Origin: Pseudomonadota bacterium
GTDB taxonomy: Bacteria > Pseudomonadota > Alphaproteobacteria > Acetobacterales > Acetobacteraceae
DNA: 5,762 nucleotides
Assembly: GCA_021805485.1 (NCBI GenBank)
Contig: JAJZFF010000142.1
Location: forward strand, 1 to 5,762
Direction of reading: 5' to 3'
Each line of letters begins with the position of its first letter. Position 1 is the stretch's first letter. The position numbers were made by a program, and so were the translations under genes. Below the pieces are notes generated by a model, which saw only the letters and a list, made by a program, of their open reading frames with translations, searched no databases and had not been told where the DNA came from. Shown here piece by piece: positions 5,762 to 5,762 of this stretch.

Positions 5762-5762
5762 A

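Noticed and set aside
5675..5762. Rightward frame from ATG 5675 to the window edge
   Set aside because: It has no ribosome binding site and a cysteine-rich, unconvincing sequence. The opposite strand reads more like a protein.
1..5762. CRISPR array, tRNA/rRNA genes, toxin-antitoxin pair or biosynthetic cluster
   Set aside because: No spaced repeat array was seen; the only sizeable repeat is the direct tandem pair in kdoO. No tRNA-like fold or rRNA core sequence was recognised, and all sizeable genes are assigned to other families or to unknown single proteins.

Overview
This is a GC-rich window of about 70% G+C by eye. Two things suggest an alphaproteobacterium, most likely Rhodospirillales or Acetobacteraceae: a well-formed CtrA-type TTAA-N7-TTAAC site, and the mix of families present (KDPG-type aldolase, DUF3429, CNNM/CorC, a Kdo hydroxylase and an IS5-family element). 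The taxonomic call is an inference from gene content; no rRNA or marker gene is present.

Layout. The left arm (1-1511) is transcribed leftwards. It holds a DUF3429 membrane protein (1511-1011), then a short AT-rich gap with a CtrA-like box and an inverted repeat. Next come a small helical protein of unknown function (926-549) and a KDPG/KDPGal aldolase that runs off the window (445-1). The aldolase reading frame is broken by an indel near its 5' end. A 136-bp divergent gap (1512-1647) separates this arm from a rightward arm. The rightward arm carries a CNNM/CorC-type CBS-domain membrane protein (1648-2943), followed 11 bp later by a CX5R-type phosphatase (2955-3623). After a 91-bp gap comes a Kdo hydroxylase gene, kdoO (3715-4685). 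A complete IS5-family insertion sequence (4708-5640, 933 bp) begins 22 bp beyond the kdoO stop and is flanked by TTA target duplications. The last about 120 bases are less GC-rich and appear to hold the 3' end of a leftward gene.

The strongest observation is in kdoO. An exact 83-bp tandem duplication (3847-3929 and 3930-4012, one mismatch) shifts the frame. Removing one copy restores a seamless 295-residue Fe(II)/2-oxoglutarate-dependent Kdo hydroxylase with its HxD...H metal site. This is either a recent, in principle precisely reversible knockout of a lipopolysaccharide-modifying enzyme or an assembly artefact. The second notable signal is in the IS5-family transposase, which is split into two frames at an A-AAG-GGG-GGC stretch. 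A -1 shift there joins the frames perfectly into a 278-residue DDE transposase, consistent with programmed frameshifting.

How the genes work together: the CNNM protein and the phosphatase are probably co-transcribed. The kdoO gene may have its own promoter and would act on the inner core of LPS. The aldolase belongs to Entner-Doudoroff-type sugar-acid catabolism and has no obvious functional link to the other genes. I found no tRNA, rRNA, CRISPR array or clearly new defence or biosynthetic system.
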